This document shows positions 45,165 to 58,600 of a stretch of 64,000 nt of DNA, piece after piece. A program made the translations under genes and the position numbers. The notes under the pieces were generated by a model. It was not told where the DNA came from. It searched no databases and was given only the letters and a program-made list of their open reading frames with translations. How positions within the stretch are numbered: the first letter of the stretch is position 1; every line of letters starts with the position of its first letter. This stretch comes from Tetraselmis striata (Eukaryota > Chlorophyta > Chlorodendrophyceae > Chlorodendrales > Chlorodendraceae): the NCBI GenBank assembly GCA_006384855.1, contig VCJN01001595.1:124001-188000 (forward strand), given 5' to 3'.

Positions 45165-48100
45165 TAAGCGCGGAATGGTAGTCGTTTGTTCGTCCGCCGT
45201 CAATATACGGAAATAAAGCTGTGATTTAATGTGGATTATTAAATGTCAAGCACACTCATTCAAAGTATTGCATTCAAAAGCTTGTGCATATTTTTCGGAT
45301 ATATCGTTTTCCAATAAGCAGCATCGTCTGCATGTAATACACCGCTCCACACAAGCATGTCTTGCACTCATTATTTGATATTTAACACACGCATAAGCAG
45401 CGGTATTGGGGCCGTGCGCGCGTGTGTGCATGTTACCCAGGTTGGGCTCCTGTTGTGTTGTATTCAAGACATGTTATTTATAAGTGCTGATGCTTATTAT
45501 CAAATGCTGGCGCATGTATAGCGTTGCACCGCGTTTGCAATACGGACCGTGAACTTCCAAGAGCAGCAGCCAATGTGCTGCACCAATATACATGTTTATG
45601 TATAATGAGAATAAGGCCACTGCAGCAAGTGCAAGCATGATGAGCTTCGAAGCCTACTACATGCAATATTAACATATAAATACATCATGCAATGGGGGGG
45701 GGGGGGGGGGGGGGTGGGGAGCGTTGAACTTCAGCGGTGGGCGCACATTTCCCCTCTCCCATCTCCCCGCCCCCCCAATGCGACGTTTAGAGCGGTGCTC
45801 CGAAACCATATCAACCGCGTGTGTTTTATTGCTGGGGGTGGGGGGGGGGGGGGGGGGGGTATTGTGCGCCCACCACCGCGCATAGCGTATCATTAATGTA
45901 GTTGCGTATCATCGTCGTTATATCGCAAGCAGAAATTCGAAATCACAACTACCATGGTCGTTAGTAGTAGTTAGTGCAGTTTTAATCCAGCAATTGTAAT
46001 TCATTCAACCGGCAATGAATAAATATTCAATGAACTGCTTGCTAAGGCTTTTACGAATAGTAAGTGTCCTAGTTTAGATAATCCCCCCGCCCGCGACTTT
46101 TCGCTTTCCGCACTTTCTTGCAAGGAATGTCAACCACTTCGGAATATACTGATGTGGGTCACGTTCACGGCTAACCATGCCCTATATTGTGCAGCTTCAT
46201 GCTGCGCAGCTATGCAAGTCCCATGGCGGTCCAAGACACTTGCAGAAGAGCATGTCGTGGCGCTAGAGCGCATTGCAACGTCAGAGCACGAGCAAAGGGA
46301 GTAGTATTGACACAATTATGGTTAACCGCAATATTCACAGGTTGATATGTGGCTACGCCCCCGAGCCCCCGACCCTCCCAGCCTCACGGTCGGCCTACCC
46401 TCTACTTGCCGCCATCACTAGCGAGATAGGTAACTACTCTGCAGAATCCATCTGAGCGTCGAAGTCTGCCTCCTCCAGCAGCATCTATGCCTGGCGCTCC
46501 AGCGTCGTCACGTCCAGGTGCCCCTCCCTACGGGTGTCCTCCGCACCGTCCCTCGGGACGATCACGAGTACCTCCTCGCGGGATCAGCGGGCGTCGCCGC
46601 GGCCTGCCCATCGAATCTAGCCGCAGACAAGACGCCCGCGGATCAATGAGGGGTTGTTACATACGTTAATGTATAGGTACAGTTCCTGATGAATTTGTTT
46701 CCCGAATAAAACAATTCCCCCCTCCACGCACTATTTTCCAGGAAATTGTTGCCAACACCAGAGAATTGATTCGTGACAGCCTAATGCAATTCGGTAGAGT
46801 GTCATATTATTATATTCATTATTATAAACATATTATATGATACATACGTACCGTGATAATAATAACTACCAAGCGCAGGACACATATTGCGCGTCTGTGT
46901 TGGTTTGTGCTACAACTTTGCACGTTGCTGCTTGCTGACATCATATGCGAGTTCGTCATCGGCGCCAATCGTGATGACGAAGATTTAACGTACCATGTTG
47001 CAGCCTCCAAGAATGTTGCATGCGATACAAAATTATCCTTACACTACTGTGATACTGTCTTGCCGCGCTGCCGCATAGGCAGTGGCGGACGCTGCCGGCT
47101 TGCCGGCGAGTAAGTGGCATATATTCCGTGTGATCATGCCATCACGGCGGCAGGTGACAGCTCCATTCTCGTCATTGCGACGTGACGCGGGAAGAACGAC
47201 TCTGATCCAGTGAGGCTTGTAACGGCCCACCACTTACGCGATATGCGTCATGTGCCCTTGTTACGGGCCGCGCACGGTTGTTGCAGTCGTACCGCGTCTT
47301 CCTGCTATAAATCCTGGACTCGTGGTCCTCGACACGACCTACGCTGCAGACACGTCGCGTTATTCATGGGACACTTGTCCTTCACAATGTGCTGCTCAAA
47401 AAACGTGGCGATGTCTATACTACAGCTTGTCGATGCCCAGGCGCGCGGTGGGCTTCATCATCAACTGATGGTGGCCTGAGGATAATATATTTCGCCTACG
47501 GGCAGGATGCCAAAGTGTGAAACCGCTCAGCACCTCGGCCTGCTCGGTTCCATCATGTATAGTCGCGGCATGAGTAGGGTGCCCGCGTGCTGCCGCAAAA
47601 AATATCTAAATTGCCCTACTTTCTGGAGTGTTGTTCTATAAAAAGTAGAACGAGCACGGGACGGTTATGAAACTACTACGTACCACAGTAATGAAGTGAT
47701 GAGCAGCACAGTAGGTACAATTATGGCGCCTCTGCATTATCCCGCTTATTAACAAGTATATGTAGCACTGCACGCAGCCAGCACGCTGCTCCTTGATAAT
47801 CCTTATAGGTGGTATTAAAGCATCCCGCGACTTGCATGCAGTAATTCAGAACAGCGGCAAAAATTCACTGGCATACACGATAACATCATCGTCCATAAAT
47901 ATATAATAATGAAATATAATAAAAGTATATAATGGCTGCTGCTTACACCAGTCCACATAAGTCTTTGAACATGGAAATCCGCGTATATCCTCGCCTTGGG
48001 GCCCAAGCCATGGGGCTGCGGGGCCATTGAGCATTGTATCACAGTGTATGGACGCCCCCTACGCCAAGGAGGCAGCCGTGTCGTCCGGTGACAACGCACG

Positions 48101-49637
48101 TGTTACATCTCATTATTTTTTTCCGGAATGGCGGCATGTTTGGCACAGGGCTGGAACCATCAATACGCGGGCAATGCAAAGGGGAGCAGCATGTTGATGA
48201 TGTAGCCACGATTCACCATTCGTCGCACTTGCATGCGCGCTCCAGGTGATGGGCGGACCTATGCATGGCATGTATGACGCGCAAGTCTGAGCCCAACCAA
48301 TGCATGCCACATTGCAATGCATGGGCATTTCCATGACAGTGTGCCAATAATACGGACAATTCTCCACAATACCCAATCCCACAATTTTCCACGCTGCACT
48401 AGTAGCGCCGTGAGCTGCGCCTCCCTGAGTCAAAGTAGTACACATAAAGTGCTTTCGAGTTCACAGGGGCATGCTCCCACCGCCCGCACGGTGGGCTAAG
48501 CGCGCGCCCACCCCCCCCCCCCCCCTCAACAACTATTTCATGACTAATCGTGGACAGGTCCGCGCGCATGTTGTGACACATATCACCCAGGATCCAAGGG
48601 GAGGAGCCGACATGACTATTGGTTCGACACGACGTGGAAACCCATCCAAGAGGTCCTCGCGCCTGCCTGGGGGGCTTGCGTGGAAGGGCGCATTACATGC
48701 CGCCATCATGCGCCCCCACAGATAACGAGTTGGCTGGCTGGCATGTCGGAGTAAGGGGGGGGGGGGGGGGGGGAGGAGGGGTATCTTTGACATGCCATAG
48801 AATTTCGCCGTTTTATCGGCTTAAGGTGCCATTGAGTGATCTAGAAAGTGCTGCTCGCGGCCTTTCGAGTCCGCTATCCAGATCTAAATTATGCAAACAC
48901 GGCGGAATGTACTGAATTTACTCCGCGTAATTGCAGGACTATGACTCTGCGCAGAGCAAACAGCCAATTTGCGAATGCCGCATGCAGCCCGCTAGCTGAC
49001 CATAGACGCTAAACCATGCTTCGCCGAGCAGGGTGGGGTAGTAGGTGGCTTACACATGTATTGCGACAGCTATGGGAGAAAAACGCGCCTCTCAGTAGTG
49101 TTCAAATGCCGCCGTGCCGTGCGCTCAAACTGGCCACAGCCCCGTTTTCCAGCACATGTTGCACTGATATTGCCACATGACGGGTGCCGAACACCGTCGC
49201 ATTGACCCTGGCGCACCATGTGCAAGTCCTTTCTTGACTTCCCCCGCAGTGAGCGTAACGTGGTTTTATCCACTAGAAGCGGCCCAAGTGAAATCACAGC
49301 CGTAAAAACATGCGGAGACTTTTGTGGCCTGCTGTATCATCCAGTAGGCGATAGCAGTACTGGTAGCATCATCAGTAAGCAGTGCCGCGGCGACGAGTTG
49401 CAGCAGCAGCCGCTGGCCCAGGTGCATGATGCTTCTGATCGCTTACAGAACTGGCAGTGCCGGAGCTCAACGATGGCGATGGCTGCAACGGTGGGGCTGC
49501 CTTAAGGGGGGTGGAATTGGAAGGGGGGTGAAGATGGTCTGGTCTGCTGAGAGGATATGTGTTAAAGAGGTGGGGGGGGGGGGGGGGGGGGGGGCATGAA
49601 TCGGAGCGCTATTCTTGATCGCCGTGTCATCATGCGC
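45165..49637. other. 4.5-kb intergenic stretch, no gene recognised
   Basis: Mixed AT-rich and simple sequence, with poly-G/C runs near 45692, 45840, 48510, 48757 and 49571. All open frames are short and lack conserved motifs; several were checked for transposase motifs without a convincing match. Confidence 0.5.
45212..45217 (+). promoter_or_regulatory. candidate polyadenylation signal of the sugar transferase gene
   Basis: AATAAA 48 bp after the TGA. Green algae often use TGTAA instead, so this is only suggestive. Confidence 0.3.
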
Positions 49638-52600
49638 TCAGAAGGAGGAGATGGAGCCGCGGCCGGCGGAGAAGGTGAGCAGCAGGGGGCTGACGCCCGA
49701 CCCGCCGCGTCCGCCGTAGAACAGCGCCTGGCCGTCCGCGACCGCCATCGCAACCTCCGAGAGGGTGGGGATGGTCTCGAAGCCGGAGAGTGATAGGCGC
49801 GGGATCATGCGGAACCAGCGGTTGTTCGCGACCTCGTACGCCCAGATGTCGCCATACTCGTTGAACTCGGTCGAGCCCTCGGAGCCGCCGACGATGTACA
49901 TCACGCCGTCGTCGAGCGACGCCGCGTGCGCCATGCGGGCGAGCGGCACGCTCTCGCCGGTCGCCTGGCGCGGCACGATGGTCGACCACACCAGCGTGGC
50001 CAGGTCGAGAGACAGCAGCGAGTTGGGCGCGAGCTCCTCGCCGGTGTGGCCACCGAACACGAGCATCTTGCCGTTCTCCACCACGGCGGTGTGGCCGAAG
50101 CGCGCGAGCGCGATGTCGGTGCTGGACGCGGCGGCGTGGGCCGAGAGGTCGTACCACTCGCCGGCCTCAGGGTCGAACTCCCAGAGGTCGGCGAATGCGG
50201 CGCTCTGGGCGCCGGGCGCTTTGCCGCCGTACACGTACAGCTTGCCGCCGGCGGAAACCATGCTGGTCTGGTAGCGCGGGGCCGGGGCGCCCGCGCCCGC
50301 GGTGTGGAAGGTCCAGCCAGCGCCGGGGGTGTAGCTCCACAGGTCGTTGAGCGCGCTGGCGCCGCGCATGCCTCCAAACAGGAAGAGCGCCTCGTCGGCG
50401 CCGCCCTCCGCGCCGTGTCGAACCATCGACGCGCCGCGGCGTCCGGGTGGCCCGTAGCCGGCGGCGCTGTCCGCGGTCAGCTGCCAGGCGGCGCCGTCGC
50501 TGTACAGCGCGTCGCCCGCGCCGCCCGCCTCGGACGGGCCGATGAGCACGGGCAGCGGGCGCGCGGGGTCGGTGGCGCCGATCGCGCGGAAGCGGTCCCA
50601 CAGCGCAGGCCCGTCGGAGGACTCCTTGAGCACGCGCACGCTGGTTGGCGCGATCACCACGCCCGGGATCTGGCGCACGCCCAGCTCGTCGACAAAGACG
50701 CCGACGCTGCCGTCCGCGTAAGCGACGAGCTCCACGCTGTGCCAGCCGCGGCTACGGCCGCTGCCGATGGTGAACGGCCTCTCGTCGCCCAGCTGGAAGA
50801 TGTACTGGTCGGTGTAGAGCCCCTCGCGCGCGAGCGTGTCGACGCCGATGCGCACCGTCGCGTTGCCGTCCGACAGCTCCAGCAGCTGCCGCCCCGCGCC
50901 GCCGAGGTCGTAAAACGCAAACTGGGCGTAGAAGGACGACGGCAGCGACAGCGGCAGCCACTCGCCGATCTTGTTGGCGGGCTGCAGGTGGCCGGGCTCC
51001 GCGAGGCCGGCCCAGTAGCCGCTGGCGTTGAAGGGGAAGCCATGCGGGGCGTCCATCGCGTCGCCGCCGGCCTGGTCGCCGGTGATGAGGTCACCCGGGA
51101 GCGCCCCGCCGCCGCCGAGATTGATGCCCGGGCCGCCGGCCTCCATGCCGTCGCCGTTGGGGGCGGGCGCGGCGGTGCGATCGCGCCCGCCGAGTGGCAC
51201 GACAGTGTCGAAAAACTGGGAGGGGCGCACCGGCGGCTGTCGCGGCGCGGCGGCGTTGCCGAAGTGCATTCGCACCTCGCGGCTGGCGGGCGTGCCGCGC
51301 AGCAGGAACACGGTGACGGGGGAGCCGCAGCCCGGGACGGGCAGCATGATGGCGGGGATAAGCGCGCTGGTGGCGGAGTCGGTGAAGCGGACGTCGGAGC
51401 AGTCGGGGCGGATGCGCGGGTCGGTGGTGTCCACCGTCGCGCGCACCAGCTCCGCCGCCTGCCCGGCCGGCATCGTCAGGTTCACGTAGTGCCCCGACCA
51501 GCCGGGCGCGGGGCGCTCCAGCCGCCACATCTGGGTGCCAAACGCGCGGCCGTCGCCCTCGACGCCGCCAAAGAGGTACCAGTCGCCGCCCAGCGATGCG
51601 GCCGACGCGCCGTATAGCGAGCCGGGCGAGCCGGCGGTGGCGTCAAGCATGGCGCGCCCCACGACGGGGCGGCCGATCGCGAGGGTGATGCCGCCCGAGG
51701 TGGACGGCTCGCCGTTGACGGTCCAGTCGATGAGCAGCTCGGGCGTCTCGCGGTCGGGCGTGAAGAGCAGCGTGTACGTGCCGTCGCCGTGGTCGGCGAG
51801 GCGGTGGAACAAGAACGACTCGTCGCTCTCCGCCGCGAACGCCACCGCGCGCGCGTCGCCGCCGGTGAGCAGCGCGTTGCCGTACTCGTCGCGCGCGGTG
51901 AAGGGGACGCCCGCGAGGGTGCCCGCGACGGGGTCGCCCAGCACGGCGAGGCTGTCCACGGTGGAGGCGGCGCTGATGTTGCCGGGCAGCACGCGCAGCA
52001 GGTGCGTGAGCAGCGCCTCCGAGCGCGCGCCCGAGAAGTCGAGCGCGTACCAGCCCGCCGTCGTCATCGTGAAGTTGGCCAGCAGCGGGCCGGTGCCGCA
52101 GACGGGGCTGCTGCGCCGCCACTCGTACGTTATCAGCCCGACGGGCTCGCCGCCGTAGCTCCAGTCGCCAAAAGCGGCCTCCGCGTGCGCCAGCGCGCCA
52201 GGGCCTGGCGGAAAGTCGTCCCATGTGAGCGGGCGGGGACCGCCGGTGCTCATGGACGTCGGCAGGTCGTCGCCCACGTACCAAAAGCCGCACTGGTCGC
52301 GGACGCCCAGCTCAACGGTGGCCACCTGCGTTGCATCAAACATCACAGAGGCGCGGGGGGGGGGGGGGGGGGGGGGGGGTCAGTTCATATCCTACACGAG
52401 TTGAGGCCACTGGAGCGGATGAATACACACAGTCACAATGGGGGGCTCATACAAATTCATACTATTACGGTATATTACAGATTATATCATAGGAACAGCC
52501 GTGCTATTATGATACCCGAGGTAGTAATAAGCAATATAAAATCGTAGCGACAGCCGTGCTATGATATATTAGTTATCTTTAAGACCAGCAAACATGCAAT

Positions 52601-55600
52601 AATAACGGTACACTCTTCTCTTCTGACACTGTGGCATTCATTTAACATATATCCCTTTGAACGTCGGGATATATGTTCACAGGGACATATGTTAACAATT
52701 GACGAATAACGATTATATGTTAACTCTTATGTTATACGTTATTATGATTATGATTATATGTTATGATTATATTATTATGTTGTTATGATTATGATGATGA
52801 CTATTGTGATTATGTTGTATGTTAACGATTATGTTAACAATTAATTGCAGCAATTAACGCAATTAATTGTCGGTGCGGGCGGGTTACCTGGCCGGCGATC
52901 TTGACGGGGGTGAGGTCCTCCGCGGCCGTGAAGCGCATGTCGGGCGACAGCCCCAGCAGGCTGGGCGCAAAGTTGGCGCCCCACGCGACGCGCGGCGCGT
53001 CGCCCTCGCGCGGCACGTTGGTCAGCTCGAGGCCGCCCAGGTCGAGCAGGCCCTCCTCGCGGCTGCCGTCGCCGCGGATGAGGTCGGTGGTGTTGCCCGA
53101 GCCCTCTGAGAAGGGGATGTACGCGACGAGCGCGGCGCCGAGCCCGGCGCCGAGGCGCTCAAAGTTGGACGCGCCCACGGGGCACGCGCCCAGGCCGGCC
53201 CTCGAGCGCCGCGGGCGCGAGCGCCGCCGACAGCAGCACCACCTGGTCGATCTGGCCCTGGAAACCGTAGCCGACGCTGAGCGGGTGGCGGTACGGGTTA
53301 GCCTTGGGGTACGCGGCGTCGTTCCACTCGGAGCGGCCCGCCTCCGCGCCGTCGACGTACAGCACCATCGCGCGCCCGTCGTACGTGACGGCGACGTGGC
53401 CCCAGCCGGCGCTGGTCTCGGGGTTGCAGCGGTCGTCGGTGCCAAACGGCACGCCGTCGGTCCACAGCCCGGGCGGGCAGTCCATGCCGGCCCAGCCGAG
53501 AGCGTCGGTGGGCGCGACGACGCGGCGGAAGACGCCCGCGCCACGCGGGTGCGGCCCGGGCACGTACACCCCCGCCTCCAGCTCGGCCCAGTCGGGGCTG
53601 ACCTTGAGGTAGTAGCCCTTGTGGTTCTCGCCGATCTGCTTCCAGTCGCCCTTGAACAGGATGTAGCGCCCCGCGCCGGTGCCCGTCTCGGTCCACTGCC
53701 CCAGGTCGTTGTCCTGCAGCAGGCTGCGGCGCACGTTGGGCAGCACGCGCGGCGGTGCGGCGGGCGCGGGCGGCGCCACCGGCATCGGCGGCGGCGTGAT
53801 GCCTGGGCCGTTGCGCTTCACCCACGCGCTCATCGTCAGCGGGCCGCCCGCGAGGTCCAGCGGCGAGAAGTCCACGTTGGCCTCGTAAAACTCGGCGCTG
53901 CCCCAGCCGTCAAAGCGCAGGCTGTACCCGGGGCAGAAGGTGTGGCACAGCGGGGCGCCGCCCAGCAGCGGGCCGCCCGGGCCGCCCAGCGAAACGGCCA
54001 CCTCGTAGCGCCCGCCCGCGTCGACGGTGAGCGGCGCCTCCCACACGCCAGCGCCCACGTACGCCAGCGCCAGCTCGCCCAGCATGTGCGGGCCCGCCAC
54101 GCTCGCGGCCGGCGCCGCGGTGGGGTCGTCCACCACGCAGCCGGCGGCATCGCGCAGCGTCACGCGCAGCGTGTTGGGCACCTCGGCGCAGCCGTCGGGG
54201 TCGGCCACCTCCACGAGGCTATTCCCCGCGTCCACCGGGCCCGGCACGACGTGGAGCGGGCGCGCGGGCAGCGGCACGCCGTTGACCTCCACCACTGCGT
54301 CGTACACGCCGCACACGGGGTTGCGGAAGCAAAACAGGTGGTTGCCGTTGCCGAGGTCGCGGCTGTCGAGCACCTCAAAGTCGGTGCCGTTGAGCAGCAG
54401 GCTGATGCTGTCGCCGCCCACGAGGCGCTTGCGGCCGCACGCGTCGCGCGCAGCAAAGACAAAGCACGAGTCCACGCCGCCGACGGCGGTGAGCTCACCC
54501 GTGAGCGGGTCCTCGCCGGCGTCGGCCGTGGTGGCGGGCGGCGCCGCGGCGTCGTCAAAGCTGGCGTTCACCCAGCGGGAGGGCATCACCGCCGTGACCG
54601 ACAGGACGCCGGCGTCGCCCACCATCACCGGCGCAGCCGGGAAGGGGCGCACGGCGAGGATCGCGTCAGAGGGGGCGTCGAGGTGCGCGGCGCATGCGGC
54701 CTCGCCTGCGCCGTCGTTGAGGCCGAAGTAGAGCGCGCCGGGGCCCGAGGCGCCCGGGGAGCAGCACGAGGCGTCGCCGTACATCGGCAGCCCAGGCGCC
54801 CCGAGCTCAAAGGCGAGGTCAAAGACGAGGCCGTCGAAGGGGCGCAGGCCGGGGCGCGGGCCGTGGGCGCTGCCGCCCATGTCGCCGCCCAGCAGCAGCG
54901 GCTGGCTCGACGGCGGCGGGAAGGCCGGCGCCGTCACGCCGCCCGGCAGGGGCACGACGTCGGTGACAATGCCGTCGACCGCAAACGTGGCGGCCTCGCC
55001 GGTGAAGTGCAGCGCGACGTGGTGCCAGCGGCTGGCGTGCAGGCGCGAGTTGGTGGCGGTGAGGACGGCCTCCGTGGAGCAGGGCTCCGGCGCGCAGGGC
55101 GGCAGCGCAAAGCGCAGCTGCAGCCGGCCCTCGTCGATCGCGAGCGCCATGGCGACGGGCGCCGCGGCGGGGTCGCCGTCCGGGAGCTGGCCCAGAACGC
55201 CGGCGACGTGGTCCACGGTGTGAGGGTACACCCAGGCCGCCGCCGCAAACGGCTGCTGCAACCCGGCCGGGAGAGGCAGCGCCGCCGCGGGCTGCGGCCC
55301 CGCCAAGCGCAGCGCGTACTCGTTGGTGGTGTACAGGGCCGCCACCTCTGCGGCGCTCAGCGCGCGGTCGTACACGCGCACGTCGTCCACCAGCCCGGCG
55401 GCGCCGCCCCAGGTGCCGTTGAAGGAAAACTCGGACATCAGGCCGGCCACGCCAAAGGGGGAGGCCGGTGCCCCGTCCGCGTACAGCGTCACATTGTCGG
55501 TGGTCACCGCAAGGCACACCTGGCTCCAGCCGCCCAGGTAGCGCAGCGTTGAGGGCAGCAGGCCGGCGCCCATCGGGCTGCCCTCCGGCTGCACCATATC

Positions 55601-58600
55601 CAGCTTCACCCAGGCGCAGGCGCTCATAGCGCCGTCCTCGCCCGCGGCGGCCTCCGCGGCCGTCACGTCGTACGTCGCGTTGGCCATGCTGATCGCCAGG
55701 TTGGGCATGCCGTTGCGGTCGGCAGCGTCGGCCATGGCGGCCGCCGACGGCGGCACGCCCTTTACGTAGTGCTGCACCAGGCCGCGCTGCAGGTCAGGCA
55801 CCGTGACCTGGAAATCGTAGGGCAGGCCCGGGGCCGAGTGGGCGCCGCCGTTGGTGGCCGTCACGGGGCGCTCGCCCGCGGTGCCGTCCGGGCTTGACGC
55901 CGTCAGCAGCGCGACGTTGGGCGACAGCAGCTCGCAGGGCTGCGCCGCGCCGTCGACCGCGCAGCCGAAGAAGGGCGACTGGGCAAAGTTGGCGCCGATG
56001 AGCGGCACGACGCTGGGGCCCAGCGGGCCGCCCGCCCAGGGCGCGAGCGCCGAGACGGTGGGCGGGTACAGCGGCGAGGCGGAGAGAACCCAGTAGGCGC
56101 CCTCGAGGCGCGCGGGCGCGCTGTGGTTGGTTGCGCTCTCCGTGAACAGGGTCGGGTTGACCAGGCCGCTCTCCTCGAACTTGTAGTACGCCTGCAGGTT
56201 GGGCGTCAGCGGGCCGGGGTCGCCAAAGCGGCCGCCCACGGGGTCCGCCAGCACGCTGTCGTAGATGCGCACGCTCTCCAGGCGGCCCGCGAAGAAGTCG
56301 CCCTGCGGAGGAGTATTCATTTGTGTCAACCCCACATGCCAGTCAAAGCACAAGGAAGGAAACTCCGATAACACACCATGTAATGTGAGCACAGTAGCCT
56401 CTCTCATTCAAAATAGCTTGTATAATAAGATACATATCAAAGTTGAAGCTAAAATAAAGTGCAAACGATATAAGGTGTGGAAGCACATACTTAAAATAAA
56501 TGTAAATATAAAAGACTCAAACGAGATAATCTAATTCAAGTATAGAATATATTCATAATAAGATCATGTACAAAATCACAACCCTATAATAGTGAAATAC
56601 ATCAGTATATCAGTATATAAATATAAGTATACAAGTTATTTGCGGTGCAATTATATCATCATCAAGTGATACATGTACGGGATGACTTGGGGCAGGGGGC
56701 AGCGCACCTTGAGGCCCGTCTCGGGGACGATGTCGGCGCACAGGGTGAGCTTGCTGTCGACCACGGGGCGGGAGGTGGTGGTGAAGTGCGCGGGGGCGCC
56801 ATCGTCCACGTACAGGTAGCCCTGCCCGTCGGCGTCCACGGTGACGGCGACGTAGTGCCACTGGTCAGGCGGCGAGGCCACGGAGGCCGCGATGGCGTCC
56901 TTGATGTGGTCGTCATAGTAGTAGAAGCGGTCGCCCGAGTAGAGCAGCAGGCCGCGGTTGGACTCGCCGCCGAGCGTCTCAAAGGCCAGCACGGTGGTGA
57001 AGTTCACCGCGACGGGGCCCAGGCTGCGCAGCAGACGGCGCTTGAGGCCCTCGTCCGCGTCCAGCGTCTGGCCAAAGGCGTCACGCGCGCTACCGTAGCC
57101 GACGCCGTCCTGCTGCGGGTACGCCCCCTCCATCGATGCCAGGCGGCGGCCGGGGTTGATGGGCGGCGGCGGCGGGCTGGCGGGCGTGGGAGGGCTGGGC
57201 GGGCTGGCCGGGGCGGGCGGGCTGGGGGGGCTGGGCGGGGGCGGCGGGCTCGGCACAAACTCCTCGCGCTGGATGCGCACGCTGTACGGCTGCACCCACA
57301 GCGCAAACGAGTACTCGCCCCAGGAGCCGGGCAGGCTGCGCTGCACCACGCCGTCCACGCCGGGGCCGTCCAGGCTGGTCATGAGCGCCGCGCTCGCGTC
57401 CACGTAGTCGTCCACGCCGTCGCACTCCAGCGCCGCGTTCTTGTACTCAAACATGAGCGAGTCCCAGACGGCGGCGCGCGTGGACGGCGGCGCGTTGCTG
57501 ACAGTGACGCGCACCATGCCGGGCGCAGCCACGCCGTCGACGTCCACCTTGGGCGGCACCTGGCACGTGACCTGCCCCTCGCTCACAAACGTGGCCGGCA
57601 CCGCCACGCCCGTGGCGGTCCAGGCCTCCTCGACGCGCGCCATCGGGGTCTTGCCGTCGGGGCGCTCGGCGCCGCCCACGACCGTGGCGTCGTCGGGGCG
57701 CACGACGTCGCCAAAGATGCAGGACAGAAAAGCCGACGGCGCAAAGTTGGCGCCGGTGAGCGTGATGGTGGCGCCGCCGCCGAGGGTGGACACGAGGTCC
57801 AGCGGGCCGTGCGCCTGGTCGCGGGTGCGGGCGAGGTCGGCGTCGGGCTGGCCAGGCTGAGGCAAGCTGCAGGCGCGGAAGATGAAGCCCTCCAGGCCCT
57901 CGTCGCAGTTGCGCGAGCCTCCGGTGAGGTAAGTCGGCATCCAGGGCGCCGCCACGGAGACGTACGAGGGGCCGAGGGTGGAGGGCGCGGTGGCCCAGTT
58001 GATCACGGCCTCGCCGCTGAGCTGGCTGCCGACCAGGAAGATGGAGTCCTCCTCAACGACACCGGCGCTGCTGCGCACCCACCACTGCCCAAAGGCGCCG
58101 CGGCTGAAGGGGGCGGTGGGCTCGTTGAAGCGCAGGTAGGCCACGATGTCGTCCTCCGCCAGGCTGCCGACCAGCAGGTCCTTGGGTGCGGAAAACGCGA
58201 GCGCCAAGACCTCCTCGGCGGTCAGCGCTTTGGAGTGCACGAGCACCTCGTCCACGAGGCCCATGAAGTTGGTGTTCACGTCCGGGCCGCTGGAGTAGCC
58301 GCCCACAAAAAACTGCGCAAACACAGCGTCTGGGTCCTTCGGCAGGTCGTCCGCCTCCTCCTCCGCCACCAGGGCGCCGTCCAGGTAAAAGCGGCCCACG
58401 GTGGGGGTGGCCACGCCGCCGGTGTACGTGACGGTGAGCGCCACGTGGTGCCAGGCGTCCGTGCCTGCGGGCGCGCTGTCGGGCAGGTCACGCGAGTCCT
58501 TCAGGAAGCTCAAGGTGGAGGACTCGGTGTTCCAGAAGAGCGCGGTGTCCACGCTGGTCTGCCCGTTGCCGGCGTCGGTGGTGAAGGCAAACACCGAGGC

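Noticed and set aside
45165-49637. piggyBac-like transposase remnants in short frames
   Set aside because: Only isolated words resembled the family; no ordered set of motifs or terminal repeats was found.
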